The position numbers and the translations under genes are program-made. From Aquibium carbonis (GTDB lineage: Bacteria; Pseudomonadota; Alphaproteobacteria; Rhizobiales; Rhizobiaceae), in contig NZ_RWKW01000030.1 in the NCBI RefSeq assembly GCF_003970795.1, positions 35,605 to 99,604 of the forward strand: a stretch of DNA of 64,000 nt. The letters are read 5' to 3'. The first letter of the stretch is position 1, and every line of letters starts with the position of its first letter. A model generated the notes under the pieces. That model was not told the DNA's origin. It saw only the letters and a list, made by a program, of their open reading frames with translations, and searched no databases. This document shows, in pieces, positions 9,594 to 20,057 of this stretch.

Positions 9594-10405
9594 CCGGACG
9601 CGGCGGGCCCGCTTCCGCGAAAGGGCAAGACCAGCGACCACACGAGGTTCGCCGACGATCCGTCCCGGAATTCCCTCAGGCCGATCTCCATGCCGTCGTG
9701 GCCGAGGCGCGGCTGATCGTTGTAGGTACGGAAAATCCGGTCCCAGAAAGGAAAGTTGAAGCCGTAGTTGGAGTCCGTTTCCGACGGGATGGAGGAGTGG
9801 TGTACGCGATGCATGTCGGGTGTGACCACGAACAGACGCAAGACCTTGTCGAGACCGAGCGGCAGGCGCGCATTGGCATGGTTGAACATGGCCATGCCGT
9901 TGAGCACGATTTCGAAGACCAGCACGGCCATGACCGGGAGGCCGAGCGCCACGACGATGGCCGCCTTCCAGAGCATGGACAAGACGATTTCCAGCGGATG
10001 AAAGCGGAGCGCCGTCGTCAGGTCGAAGCCCTGGTCGGCGTGATGCATGCGGTGGATGCGCCACAAGATCGGGATCTTGTGGCTTGCCAGATGCTCGAGC
10101 CAGACGGCGAGATCCAGTATGACGAAACCGAGCAGACCAGCCAGCACAGGATCCATCCCCGCCTGCCGGAAAAGGCCGTAGCCCTGATGCTCGGCCCAGA
10201 GCGCGGTTCCGACGGCCGCCGCGGGGAACAGGATGCGCACGAGAACGGACGAGAGGACGACCATCGTCAGGTTCGTCAGCCAGCGTCGACTTTTCAACGC
10301 GCCACGCATCTCGTCGCGCTCGAGACGAGGCGACCACAGTTCGAACGCCGCCATCGCGGCGAAGATCGACAGGAAGGCCACAAGGCGGATCGCGGCTTCG
10401 GACAT
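9569..10405 (-). CDS. Sterol desaturase / fatty acid hydroxylase family protein
   Basis: 278-residue integral membrane di-iron enzyme. It carries the family's histidine boxes: HLASH, HRMHH, HANAR and HRVHH, spread between about residues 105 and 205, with four or more hydrophobic helices around them. The reaction (hydroxylation or desaturation of a lipid or isoprenoid) cannot be read from sequence, and no lipid pathway gene is adjacent. Single gene with its own promoter region. Confidence 0.88.
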   Translation of the reverse strand: MSEAAIRLVAFLSIFAAMAAFELWSPRLERDEMRGALKSRRWLTNLTMVVLSSVLVRILFPAAAVGTALWAEHQGYGLFRQAGMDPVLAGLLGFVILDLAVWLEHLASHKIPILWRIHRMHHADQGFDLTTALRFHPLEIVLSMLWKAAIVVALGLPVMAVLVFEIVLNGMAMFNHANARLPLGLDKVLRLFVVTPDMHRVHHSSIPSETDSNYGFNFPFWDRIFRTYNDQPRLGHDGMEIGLREFRDGSSANLVWSLVLPFRGSGPAASGQKKLTGK

Positions 10406-10512
10406 GGCGGTGCTCTCACGCGGGACCGTACTGGAGTCGACCCCGTCGGTTCAAATGGCGTTCGGTCGCATCACGCGCCAGTCACATCGCAGTGACCGTC
10501 AACCCGGCTAAA

Positions 10513-10941
10513 TCAGCCAATGATGCGATGGCGTATGACTGCCGAGCGTTCGATCGCGGCAGCGGTCAGCGTATCGATGCCGAGATGCCCGCGCAGGATC
10601 TGCAGAATGCGCAGTTCCTCTGGCCGGACCTGCCGGTCAGCAGCGGCGATCTCCACGGCGAACGCATAGGCGGTGTCGCGCAGGCGCACCGGGATCGCTT
10701 CGGCGATCGATGCGATGATATCGTTCAGGGCGGCTTCCTGCTGCATCATCTCGTGGCTGCGCCTCGTCACCTCGAGCAACTGCTCCGGGTCGAAATCCGC
10801 GAAGGCCGGCATGGTCTGCACGACGGTGCCCATCTTGGCCAGTTCCCGATCGGTCATGTTGCTGTCGGATGCCGAAACGACCACCATGATGTGGACGAGG
10901 GCTTCCTGGACGCTGGCGGGACGTATCAATGCGGGCTCCAT
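10513..10941 (-). CDS. TerB-like (tellurite resistance B family) protein
   Basis: 142 residues, all helical, with the acidic TerB/DjlA-N pattern: MTDRELAKMGTVVQ, then YAFAVEIAAADRQVRPEELR and the LRGHLGID segment. TerB-like domains bind divalent metal and are found in stress and envelope proteins. In alphaproteobacteria small stand-alone versions are of unknown function. The ATG at 10941 has no strong ribosome-binding site. It is divergent from lysK, whose start lies 124 bp away. Confidence 0.75.
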   Translation of the reverse strand: MEPALIRPASVQEALVHIMVVVSASDSNMTDRELAKMGTVVQTMPAFADFDPEQLLEVTRRSHEMMQQEAALNDIIASIAEAIPVRLRDTAYAFAVEIAAADRQVRPEELRILQILRGHLGIDTLTAAAIERSAVIRHRIIG

Positions 10942-11064
10942 GGCTGTAGGCTCGAGTTGCCGCAAGGTAGGTAGGCCAAGGGCCCGCCGCAAGGAAAAAC
11001 GCCGCGCGTCATTGACGCTCCCCCTGCCCAAGCTTAGAGCGTTTGACCCACCCGCAACGAGCCC

Positions 11065-12717
11065 ATGACCGCAGCCAAGCCCATGATCGATCTGTCGCCC
11101 GAAATCCTCGCCGCCGCCCGCGAAAGCAAGGCCTGGCCGTTCGAGGAAGCGAAAAAGATCATCGCTCGCTATGCCGGGAGTGGTTTCCCCGAAACGGTGC
11201 TCTTCGAGACCGGCTACGGCCCGTCGGGCCTGCCGCACATCGGCACGTTCGGCGAGGTGGCCCGCACCACCATGGTGCGTCACGCCTTTCGCGTACTGAC
11301 CGAAGACAAGGTGCCGACACGGCTGCTGTGCTTTTCCGATGACATGGACGGCATGCGCAAGATCCCGGACAACGTGCCGGACCGCTCGCTCCTGGAGCCG
11401 CATCTGCACAAGCCGCTGACCGTCGTCCCGAATCCGTTCGGTGGCGAAGGCGAGAGCTTCGGCCATCACAACAATGCGATGCTGCGGCGCTTCCTCGACA
11501 CGTTCGGTTTCGACTACGAATTCGCCAGCGCCACCGACTACTACAGGTCCGGCCGCTTCGACGCGATCCTCAGGCGCGTGGCCGAGCGCTACGATGCCAT
11601 CATGGCGATCATGCTGCCGACGCTCGGCGAGGAGCGCCGCGCCACCTATTCGCCCTTCCTGCCGATTTCGCCCAAGACGGGCCGCGTCCTCTATGTGCCG
11701 ATGAAGAAGGTCGATACCGAGGCCGGCACCATCACCTTCGACGACGAGGATGGCGTCGAGACGACCCTGCCCGTGACGGGCGGAAAGGTGAAGCTTCAGT
11801 GGAAGCCGGACTTCGGCGCCCGATGGGCCGCCCTCGGTGTCGATTTCGAGATGTTCGGCAAGGATCACGGCCCGAACATGGGCGTCTACGACCGTATCTG
11901 CGTGGCGCTCGGCGGCCGCGCGCCCGAGCACTTCGTCTACGAACTGTTCCTCGACGAGAACGGCCAGAAAATCTCGAAGTCCAAGGGCAACGGCCTGACC
12001 ATCGACGAATGGCTGACCTATGCGCCGACCGAGAGCCTGGCGCTCTACATGTTCCAGCGTCCACGGCAGGCCAAGAAGCTCTACTTCGACGTCATCCCGC
12101 GCGCCGTCGACGAATATTACCAGTTCCTCGCCGCCTACCAGCGCCAGGACTGGAAGGAGCGGCTCGGCAATCCGGTCTGGCACATTCATTCGGGCAGGCC
12201 GCCGGCGATCGAACTGCCGGTGTCGTTCGGGCTCTTGCTCAACCTGGTCAGCGCCTCCAACGCCCATGAGCCCGGCGTGTTGTGGGGCTTCATCTCCCGC
12301 CATGCTCCTGGCGTAACCCCGCAGACCCACCCTGAGCTCGACCGGCTGGTGGGCTATGCGATCCGCTATTTCGACGACTTCGTGAAGCCCGCGAAGAACT
12401 TTCGCGCGGCCGACGACGTCGAACGGCAGGCGTTGCAGGCGCTGGCCGACCGGCTGGGCACCTTGCCCCAGGGCGCCGACGGCGAGGCGATCCAGAACGC
12501 CGCCCTCGACGTCGCACGCGGCATCGAACGCTATCAGGATCACGCGAAGAAGAGCCCGACCGGCGGTCCGGGCGTGTCGGTCGCATTCTTCCAGATGATC
12601 TATGAGGTGGTACTGGGACAGGAGCGCGGGCCGCGCTTCGGTTCCTTCGCCGCGCTGTACGGCGTGGCCGAGACGAAAACCCTGATCGAAACCACTCTCG
12701 CGAGCGGGACCCCCTAG
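11065..12717 (+). CDS. lysK: Lysyl-tRNA synthetase, class I
   Basis: Charges tRNA-Lys. 550 residues of the archaeal-type class I enzyme rather than the class II LysS of most bacteria; alphaproteobacteria are a known exception. The HIGH-type motif is HIG at 58-60 and the KMSKS-type loop is KISKS at 302-306. The C-terminal region fits the helical anticodon-binding domain. Another possible start is the ATG six codons later (MIDLSPEI). No linked translation genes. Confidence 0.95.
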   Translation: MTAAKPMIDLSPEILAAARESKAWPFEEAKKIIARYAGSGFPETVLFETGYGPSGLPHIGTFGEVARTTMVRHAFRVLTEDKVPTRLLCFSDDMDGMRKIPDNVPDRSLLEPHLHKPLTVVPNPFGGEGESFGHHNNAMLRRFLDTFGFDYEFASATDYYRSGRFDAILRRVAERYDAIMAIMLPTLGEERRATYSPFLPISPKTGRVLYVPMKKVDTEAGTITFDDEDGVETTLPVTGGKVKLQWKPDFGARWAALGVDFEMFGKDHGPNMGVYDRICVALGGRAPEHFVYELFLDENGQKISKSKGNGLTIDEWLTYAPTESLALYMFQRPRQAKKLYFDVIPRAVDEYYQFLAAYQRQDWKERLGNPVWHIHSGRPPAIELPVSFGLLLNLVSASNAHEPGVLWGFISRHAPGVTPQTHPELDRLVGYAIRYFDDFVKPAKNFRAADDVERQALQALADRLGTLPQGADGEAIQNAALDVARGIERYQDHAKKSPTGGPGVSVAFFQMIYEVVLGQERGPRFGSFAALYGVAETKTLIETTLASGTP

Positions 12718-12771
12718 GCTTTTCAAGCTCGTCCGCCACCGGGCAGCAGCGGAGTCGGGACGGGTTTCGCG

Positions 12772-13575
12772 TCAGTAGAGCCCCGTGGGCGCCGGCAAAG
12801 CCTGTCTCTCGATTGCGGGAGGCGGCGGCTCGGCAGGCAACGGGGCCGCGAGCGGCATGGCCGCTCCATCAGAAGCCGTCGGCGCGTTCTCGCTTTCCAA
12901 GGCCGGGGACGGCGGAAGCGGGTCCGGTCCACGCCCGAAGATGCCTCGACGATTTTCGACGGCTTCCGCCTGCTCTTCGGCGTAGGGACCGACACTGGAG
13001 ACCTTTGCCCAGCCATTCACGACCAGCCAGGCCCCGAGATCCTGCGTGCCGAGCCGGCAGGCGGCCGCCAAGCGTTCGGGCAGGTCACCGTCCGGCAGAT
13101 CGCAGTCAAGGGCCCTGCCCCGCAGGAAGGAGCGAAACGCCGTGCGCGCCGCCATGCCGCAAGGCCACTCACCGTTGGCGCCCTGGCACGTTGCATCCGG
13201 TTCGAGAATGTCGATCCCTGCGATGACGACCGTCAGTCCACCCCCTTCCAACCGTCCGGCGGCCGCGGCCACGGGGCGAAAGAACTGCGGTGTTCCCGGA
13301 ACCGCTGCATCCCGGTTTCCCGACCTGGCGGGCGCTCGCCGCTGCGGCTTGCCGGCAGTCCCCAGGTCACTCAGCGGTTCACGTGGGGGTTCGCGCTCGA
13401 GTTGCCCCGGATCGACCACGGGAGGCGCCACGATCTCGGGGGCGATCTGCCTGATGGATCGGCCGCCGCCATCCGTCGCCTGCGCGGACAGGACGGACGA
13501 CGCCGCGGCCGGCATCGGGAGGGTCGACGTGGCCGACAGCAGCGCGGCTGCGACGAGGTAGGGCCTCAAAGCCAC
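12772..13575 (-). CDS. Exported thermonuclease (SNase)-like protein, probably not catalytic
   Basis: 267 residues from a GTG one base after the stop of the S24 repressor gene. The N-terminus (VALRPYLVAAALLSATS, then LPMPAAASS) is a signal peptide. Residues ~125-235 align by eye with the staphylococcal nuclease fold (LTVVIAGIDILEP, FRSFLRGRALDCDLPD, WLVVNGWAKV), followed by a Pro/Ala-rich tail. The arginines and glutamate used by active SNase are not at the expected places (no R before the ID-x-x-EP strand), so nuclease activity is doubtful. An in-frame TTG two codons on is another start. Coupling to the repressor gene suggests co-expression. Confidence 0.7.
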   Translation of the reverse strand: MALRPYLVAAALLSATSTLPMPAAASSVLSAQATDGGGRSIRQIAPEIVAPPVVDPGQLEREPPREPLSDLGTAGKPQRRAPARSGNRDAAVPGTPQFFRPVAAAAGRLEGGGLTVVIAGIDILEPDATCQGANGEWPCGMAARTAFRSFLRGRALDCDLPDGDLPERLAAACRLGTQDLGAWLVVNGWAKVSSVGPYAEEQAEAVENRRGIFGRGPDPLPPSPALESENAPTASDGAAMPLAAPLPAEPPPPAIERQALPAPTGLY

Positions 13576-13576
13576 C

Positions 13577-14236
13577 CTACTGGCTCGCCCAGACGATGCG
13601 GGCGATCCACTCGACCTGCGTGACCGGGACGACGCGCGGCGGATGGTCGGGATTGAGCGACAGGAGTTCAACCTGCTTGGACGTCCGCTTGGCGAGCACC
13701 TTGGCCGTGACTTCGCCCAAGGTCGTCTTGACGACAACGCGGTCGCCCTTCCGGATCGACGCGCCCGGTTCGACGATCAGGACGTCACCGTCACGATAGA
13801 GAGGCAGCATGGAGTCGCCCTGAACGCCCAGCGCATAGGCGGATTCCGACGAACGCTCGGGAATCTCGACGAGATCCCAGCCGTGCCCGTCGGGAAAGCC
13901 CGCGTCGTCGAAGAAGCCACCGGCCCCTGCCTGGGCGAAACCGATCAGCGGTACCGAGGAACGTTGCATCGGCAGTGGCCGGTCCAATGAAATCGAGCGT
14001 GTCCGCCGCGGCTCCACCAGCGCGATGAACTCGTCGAGGCTGGCTCCGGTCGCCTCCATGATCTTGGCGAGCGATTCCGTCGAGGGCCAGCGAGGGCGCC
14101 CATCGGCGGACTGGCGCTTCGACTTGTTGAACGCGGTCGAATCGAGCCCTGCCCGCTTGGCAAGGCCGGACGCGGACAGCGAATAGCGATCGGCGAGCGC
14201 GTCTATCGCCGCCCAGACACGGTCATGCGAGAGCAT
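13577..14236 (-). CDS. S24-family (LexA/CI-like) transcriptional repressor
   Basis: 219 residues. N-terminal helix-turn-helix (LSASGLAKRAGLDSTAFNKS, residues 19-38) and C-terminal S24 self-cleavage domain. The nucleophile is S142 in GDSMLPLY and the general-base lysine is probably K179 in EVTAKVL. Ala-Gly bonds in FAQAGAGGF near 103-106 are candidate autocleavage sites. The ATG follows GAGGAG. The HTH is XRE-like, unlike the winged helix of LexA, so this is not the main SOS repressor; a RecA-dependent or stress-responsive regulator is possible. The next gene downstream begins 1 base after its stop. Confidence 0.88.
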   Translation of the reverse strand: MLSHDRVWAAIDALADRYSLSASGLAKRAGLDSTAFNKSKRQSADGRPRWPSTESLAKIMEATGASLDEFIALVEPRRTRSISLDRPLPMQRSSVPLIGFAQAGAGGFFDDAGFPDGHGWDLVEIPERSSESAYALGVQGDSMLPLYRDGDVLIVEPGASIRKGDRVVVKTTLGEVTAKVLAKRTSKQVELLSLNPDHPPRVVPVTQVEWIARIVWASQ

Positions 14237-14312
14237 GATGGCTCTCCTCGATCAGGAATATATACCTTGATCGACTTCGTAGCGCCCGCGCGACCGCTTG
14301 TCCAGACACCCA

Positions 14313-14939
14313 TCACCCAATGTCGGCTGAATAGGGCTTTCGTCCGGTGGTCAGCGCATGGTCGAGCAGGTCGAGCCGGTCCTGTCCCCAGAACGGCTCG
14401 CCGTTCAGGACGTAGGACGGTACGCCGGTCGCGTCGATCGCGATCGCGTCCTGCGTATTCCTGTCCCGGATCTCGGCCACCTCCGCCGACTGGGCCTTCT
14501 CTAGCACGACTTTCGGCGTGAACCCCGCCGCCGAAAGCAGGAACGCCAGTGTCGTCTCGTCGGCGATGTTCTGCTCCTGCGCCCACAAGGCAGCGAAGAC
14601 CTTGCCCATGTAGTCCATCGGATCGCCGCCATCGGCGAGGATCGCGCAGATCGTCAGGTCGGCAAGGGCGGGATTGGTCGGAAAATGCTTCGGCTTGACG
14701 TTGATCGGCTTGCCGCGGAATTCTGCGTGGCGCTGGAGTTCGATCAGGCGATAGCGCTGACGAACCGCCGGCCGATCGGCCAGGCCCACCTGCCCGGACA
14801 CCTTGAACATTTCGCCGAGATTGACCGGCCGCACCTTCAGCGTCGCGCCATGCCGCGCGGCCAGCGCCCGCGCGGCGTCGTGGCCGAGATAGACCCATGG
14901 CGAGGCGCAGGTCAGGAAATAGTCGATGGTGGCAGGCAT
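14313..14939 (-). CDS. 2-hydroxychromene-2-carboxylate isomerase / DsbA-like GST-kappa protein
   Basis: 208 residues of the DsbA-fold family that contains NahD and kappa GST. It shows the N-terminal YFLTCASPWVYLG with the serine that replaces the redox cysteine, a cis-proline loop (TGVPSYVLNG) and FWGQDRLD near the end. The family isomerises hydroxychromene carboxylates in aromatic degradation or conjugates glutathione. No naphthalene pathway genes are near, so the substrate is unknown. The thioesterase gene ends about 60 bases upstream on the same strand. Confidence 0.85.
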   Translation of the reverse strand: MPATIDYFLTCASPWVYLGHDAARALAARHGATLKVRPVNLGEMFKVSGQVGLADRPAVRQRYRLIELQRHAEFRGKPINVKPKHFPTNPALADLTICAILADGGDPMDYMGKVFAALWAQEQNIADETTLAFLLSAAGFTPKVVLEKAQSAEVAEIRDRNTQDAIAIDATGVPSYVLNGEPFWGQDRLDLLDHALTTGRKPYSADIG

Positions 14940-14998
14940 GGGGTTCTCCAAGAATGACGTCGCGGAGGTTAGTTGAGGCGACGGGGAGAAGCGACTCC

Positions 14999-15544
14999 TT
15001 ATCCGGTTCCCTTCGCCAGCTTCCGCAGCCCCGCATGCGAGGCCATGAAGATGCGCTCCTCCTCGGAGGGCGGACGTGGCGCAATGCGCGCGCCGAGTTC
15101 CTCGACGATGGCGTCGATCGGCACGAAGCGGCGGTTCTTGAAATCGTAGACGCCGGCCGTCGTCATGACGAGCGCCGCCGTCTCGCCATTCTCCAGCACG
15201 AAGCGGTGGCGGCCGATCACCTGGGTGTCCTCCCAGGTCTCGACGGTCGAGACGACATCGAAGCGCTTCCACAGCCTGATCTCGCGGACATAGACCGCCT
15301 GTAGCCCGCCCATCATCGGCGCCCAGCCGTTCCTGCGGGCAAGGCCGAGCAGCCCGGCACGCAGGAAGATGTCGATGCGGCCGACATCGGCCAGCATCAT
15401 GTAGCGGGCATTGTTGAGATGCAGGTTCGTGTCCACGTCGGTCGGCAGGCAGCGGAACGACAGCCTGCTTTCCTCGCCCATCCGGTAGGCGCCGCGTCGT
15501 CGCGCGGTCGCCACCATCCGGGCCATGCGTCCCCAGACATACAT
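14999..15544 (-). CDS. Hotdog-fold acyl-CoA thioesterase
   Basis: 181 residues, 4HBT_2-type single hotdog domain. DVDTNLHLNNARYMMLADVGR carries the Asp and the Asn-Ala-Arg motif of this group, and the central helix and sheet follow. Members hydrolyse acyl-CoAs and are often near fatty-acid genes; here the beta-oxidation genes begin 285 bp away on the same strand. The N-terminal ~22 residues are basic and may not be folded. Confidence 0.83.
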   Translation of the reverse strand: MYVWGRMARMVATARRRGAYRMGEESRLSFRCLPTDVDTNLHLNNARYMMLADVGRIDIFLRAGLLGLARRNGWAPMMGGLQAVYVREIRLWKRFDVVSTVETWEDTQVIGRHRFVLENGETAALVMTTAGVYDFKNRRFVPIDAIVEELGARIAPRPPSEEERIFMASHAGLRKLAKGTG

Positions 15545-15652
15545 GAACTGCTCCTTGCAATGCGCGACGCGCCCCGCTTCCCCGGCGGCTGCGGGACGGA
15601 CGAGACGCGCGAACGCACGGTTAGGTGTGTGACGGCAGCCCGTCCCGCGCCT

Positions 15653-15770
15653 CCCCCTCCCCCTTGTGGGGAGGGGCTAGGGGTGGGGGTCGGCCCGAAG
15701 GGCGAACAAAGGCCCCCATCAACGTCCCGGCAGGCACCCCCACCTTTACCCTCCCCACAAGGGGGAGGGG
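15653..15770. repeat. GC-rich inverted repeat element
   Basis: The left arm (15653-15690: CCCCCTCCCCCTTGTGGGGA continuing to GGGTGGGGGT) and right arm (15735-15770) are near-perfect reverse complements separated by ~45 bases. Each arm also contains its own CTCCCC-TTGT-GGGGAG palindrome. Such intergenic mosaic repeats are common in rhizobial genomes. It fills most of the 285-bp gap between the fadJ-like stop and the thioesterase start, and could also act as a strong RNA structure after fadJ. Confidence 0.75.
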
Positions 15771-15829
15771 GTGGCCGGCGCCGTGCCAAGCCTCTTGCCG
15801 AACGGCGGAGGAAGCCCCGTCGACGCGCG

Positions 15830-18046
15830 TCACGCCGCCTTCTTCGTCGCCTTGTAGGGGTCGAAGCGGCCGTAGAAGGTCTGGCCTTTCTCCGCCATCT
15901 CGGCCAGAAGTTTCGGCGCCTTGTACTGCGGGCCGTACTTCTTCTGCAGCTTCTTTGACAGCGCCACGAACTCCGCCACGCCCATGCCCTCGATGTAGGA
16001 CAGTGCGCCGCCCGTATAGGGCGCGAAACCGAAGGCGAGGATCGAGCCGACGTCGGCCTCGCGCGGGTCGGTGACGATGCCTTCCTCCATCACGCGGGCG
16101 GCCTCCAGCGCGATCGTCACGAGGAAGCGCTGCTTGAGCTCCTCGACGTCGATCCTGTCGGGGTTCTGCTGCTTGTAGAGGTCCTTGAGGCCGGGCCAGA
16201 GATGCTTCTTGGCGGGCTTCGCGGGATAGTCGTAGAAGCCCTTGCCGTTCTTGCGGCCGTGGCGGCCGTGCTTGTCGACCATGCTGTTGATCAGCGCGAA
16301 CTGGTCCTGGTCGACGGCCTTCTCGCCCAGATCCTTGATGGTCTGCTTCATGATCTTCTGCGCGAGGTCGATCGCGGTCTCATCGGTCAGCGCCAGCGGC
16401 CCGACCGGCATGCCGGCCATCTTGGCAGAGTTCTCGATCATCGCCGGCGGAACGCCCTCGATCAGCATCTGGAAGGCTTCGGCCATGTAGCGCAGCACGC
16501 AGCGATTGACATAGAAGCCGCGCGTGTCGTTGACGACGATCGGCGTCTTCTTGATCGCCCGCACGTAGTCGATGGCGACCGCCAGCGCCTTGTCCTCGGT
16601 CTTCTTGCCGAGGATGATCTCGACCAGCATCATCCGGTCGACCGGCGAGAAGAAGTGGATGCCGATGAAATTCTTCGGCCGCGACGAGTTCTTGGCCAGC
16701 CCGGTGATCGGGATGGTCGAGGTGTTGGAGGCGAAGATCGCGTCCTTGGCAATCACGGCCTCGGCCTTCTCGGTCACGCCCTTCTTGATCTCCGAATCCT
16801 CGAAGACGGCCTCCACGATCAGGTCGCAGCCGTCGAGCTGCGCGTAATCGTCGGTGGGAGTGATCAGCGACAGGAGCTTGTCCTTCTCCTCCGCCGTGGC
16901 GCGGCCCTTCTTCACGGCGTCCGTGATCAGGCCTTCCGAATGCGCCTTGCCCTTCTCGGCGGCGGCCATGTCGCGGTCGAGCAGCACGACCGGGATGCCG
17001 GCCTTGGCGGTGACGTAGGCGATGCCCGCGCCCATGAAGCCCGCGCCGAGCACGCCGATCTTCTGGAACTTGGTCTCCGGCACACCGGCCGGCCGGCGCG
17101 CGCCCTTGTTCAGTTCCTGCAGCGAGATGAACAGCGAGCGGATCATCATCGCCGCCTCGGTCGTCTGCATGATCTCGGTGAAGTAGCGCTGCTCGATCTT
17201 CAGCGCGGTGTCGAAGGGCACCAGCAGGCCTTCATAGACGCATTTCAGGATCGCGCTCGCAGCCGGATAGTTGCCGTAGGTCTCGCGGCGCAGGATGGCG
17301 ATGGCCGGCGGGAAGAGGTTGGCGCCGGCGGCCGAGTAGACGGGACCGCCCGGCAGCTTGAAGCCCTTGACGTCCCACGGCGCGACGGCCTTCAACCCGC
17401 CCTTGATCAGGCCCTTGGCCGTCTCGACCAGCGCGTCGGGCGCGGCAATCTCGGTGATCAGGCCCATCTGCTTGGCCTTCTTCGGCGACAGCGACTGGCC
17501 GGAGGTGAGCATCTGCAGCGCGCCCTGCGTATCGGTGAGCCTGGGCACCCGCTGCGTGCCGCCGGCACCCGGAAACAGGCCGACCTTCACTTCGGGCAAG
17601 CCCATCTTCACCTTGTCGGAATCGGCCGCCACGCGGGCGTGACAGGCGAGCGACAGTTCGAAGGCGCCGCCCATGCAGGTGCCGTTGATGGCCGAGACCC
17701 AGGGCTTGCCGCAGGTCTCGAGCTTGCGGAACAGCCAGTTCATCCGGCCGGCACCCTCGAACAGCATCTTGATCGCCGCGTCGGGATCGTTTGCCTTCTC
17801 GTCCTTGAACAGCTTCAGCATGCGCTGGAGCATTGTCAGGTCGGCGCCGCCCGAAAAACTGTCCTTGCCGGACGTGACGACGGCGCCCTTGATCGTGTCG
17901 TCGGCGACCACCTGGTCGATGATCTCGTCGAGTTCGTTCATCACCTCCTCGGTGAAGACGTTCATCGACTTGCCGGGCATGTCCCAGGTGACGAGGGCGA
18001 TGCCGTCGGCATCGGTTTCGATTTTGAAGTTGGTGTAGTCAGCCAT
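15830..18046 (-). CDS. fadJ: Multifunctional enoyl-CoA hydratase / 3-hydroxyacyl-CoA dehydrogenase
   Basis: 738 residues carrying the two middle steps of beta-oxidation. Residues 1-200 form the crotonase domain (oxyanion segments SGGADLTMLQ and INGTCMGGAFELSLACH). From about 330 comes the NAD-binding fold GVLGAGFMGAGIAYVTAKAG, then the dehydrogenase catalytic region GIHFFSPVDRMMLVEII and C-terminal 3HCDH domains with GFYVNRC. It is the alpha subunit partner of the thiolase encoded just upstream. Whether it is FadJ- or FadB-type cannot be settled by eye. Confidence 0.93.
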   Translation of the reverse strand: MADYTNFKIETDADGIALVTWDMPGKSMNVFTEEVMNELDEIIDQVVADDTIKGAVVTSGKDSFSGGADLTMLQRMLKLFKDEKANDPDAAIKMLFEGAGRMNWLFRKLETCGKPWVSAINGTCMGGAFELSLACHARVAADSDKVKMGLPEVKVGLFPGAGGTQRVPRLTDTQGALQMLTSGQSLSPKKAKQMGLITEIAAPDALVETAKGLIKGGLKAVAPWDVKGFKLPGGPVYSAAGANLFPPAIAILRRETYGNYPAASAILKCVYEGLLVPFDTALKIEQRYFTEIMQTTEAAMMIRSLFISLQELNKGARRPAGVPETKFQKIGVLGAGFMGAGIAYVTAKAGIPVVLLDRDMAAAEKGKAHSEGLITDAVKKGRATAEEKDKLLSLITPTDDYAQLDGCDLIVEAVFEDSEIKKGVTEKAEAVIAKDAIFASNTSTIPITGLAKNSSRPKNFIGIHFFSPVDRMMLVEIILGKKTEDKALAVAIDYVRAIKKTPIVVNDTRGFYVNRCVLRYMAEAFQMLIEGVPPAMIENSAKMAGMPVGPLALTDETAIDLAQKIMKQTIKDLGEKAVDQDQFALINSMVDKHGRHGRKNGKGFYDYPAKPAKKHLWPGLKDLYKQQNPDRIDVEELKQRFLVTIALEAARVMEEGIVTDPREADVGSILAFGFAPYTGGALSYIEGMGVAEFVALSKKLQKKYGPQYKAPKLLAEMAEKGQTFYGRFDPYKATKKAA

Positions 18047-18080
18047 TGGAGAAATTCCTCCGAAAGAATTCAGGGAAGCT

Positions 18081-18200
18081 CCCTCACCCGGCTCGCTCCG
18101 CTCGCCACCCTCTCCCCGCTGGGGAGAGGAGGTGCAGGCTTCGCGGCCGCTCTCTTCTCCCCACCGGGGAGAAGGTGGCCCGGAGGGCCGGATGAGGGGG
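18081..18200. repeat. Inverted intergenic repeat between thiolase and fadJ genes
   Basis: The left arm (18081-18130: CCCTCACCCGGCTCGCTCCG onward to CTCCCCGCTGGGGAGAGG) and right arm (18151-18200, ending GGATGAGGGGG) are imperfect reverse complements with ~20 bases between them. Each arm holds an inner CTCCCC/GGGGAG palindrome. This is a widespread Rhizobiales mosaic element by my recollection. It sits inside a presumed operon and may stabilise or separate the two messages. Confidence 0.75.
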
Positions 18201-18209
18201 CCGTCGAAA

Positions 18210-19418
<1,209 letters not shown>

Positions 19419-19596
19419 CGGAAGTCTCCTCTTTGGTGCGGCCGCTCACGGGCTGCCGCTGGTTCGTATTCGTCATTCTTGCGGCGGGCTGGCCCCGAAG
19501 GCCCTCTGCCTGCCGACAAATCCTCTTCGTCGATCCGGGTCAGGCCCGGACGGGGCGGCTCGTCGCCACCGATATGGGCGCGGCGCGGTGCGCGAT

Positions 19597-20052
19597 CTAC
19601 CCTTGCGGCTCGACCGTCACCACGGTCGTGACCGAATTGGCGATGAAGCAGGCCTCGTGCGCCTTGTGGTGCAGGTCCACCAGCAGCGCCGCATCCGCCA
19701 CGACATCGACGGCGGGCCGCAGCGTGACTTTGAGGATGGCCATGCGCCCCTCGGCATTCTTGCCCAGCTCGCCCACGGCGCTATCCCGGTAGGACTGAAC
19801 GTCGAGCCCGGCGCGCCGTGCGAAATCGAGAAACCAGAGCATGTGGCAGGAGGCCAGCGAGGCGACGAACATCTCCTCGGGGTCGACCGCCATTTCCGAC
19901 GAGAACTGCGCCGGCACGTTCTGCGGCGCGCCCGACGCCTGGATCGTCGTGCCGCCGTCGAAGGCGATCTCGTGCACGCGGGTGTAGCGGCCCAGCGTGA
20001 AGTGGTCGTCCTCGTCCTGCTTCCATCTGATCGTGGCGGTGTGCTCGGACAT
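19597..20052 (-). CDS. OsmC/Ohr family peroxiredoxin-like protein
   Basis: 151 residues. The two conserved cysteines are in SLASCHMLWFLDFARRAG and EACFIANSV, positioned as in OsmC thiol peroxidases that reduce organic hydroperoxides; the Glu-rich PEEMFVASLASCH run is typical. Found between acyl-CoA dehydrogenase and thiolase genes in several rhizobia, which fits detoxification of fatty-acid hydroperoxides formed around beta-oxidation. The start at 20052 is 5 bases after the dehydrogenase stop, so the genes are probably co-transcribed. Confidence 0.88.
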   Translation of the reverse strand: MSEHTATIRWKQDEDDHFTLGRYTRVHEIAFDGGTTIQASGAPQNVPAQFSSEMAVDPEEMFVASLASCHMLWFLDFARRAGLDVQSYRDSAVGELGKNAEGRMAILKVTLRPAVDVVADAALLVDLHHKAHEACFIANSVTTVVTVEPQG

Positions 20053-20057
20053 GACGC

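Noticed and set aside
19419..19596. Small gene or RNA between thiolase and OsmC
   Set aside because: Only a partial CGGGTCAGGCCCG palindrome and no convincing start, stop or structure beyond repeat debris.
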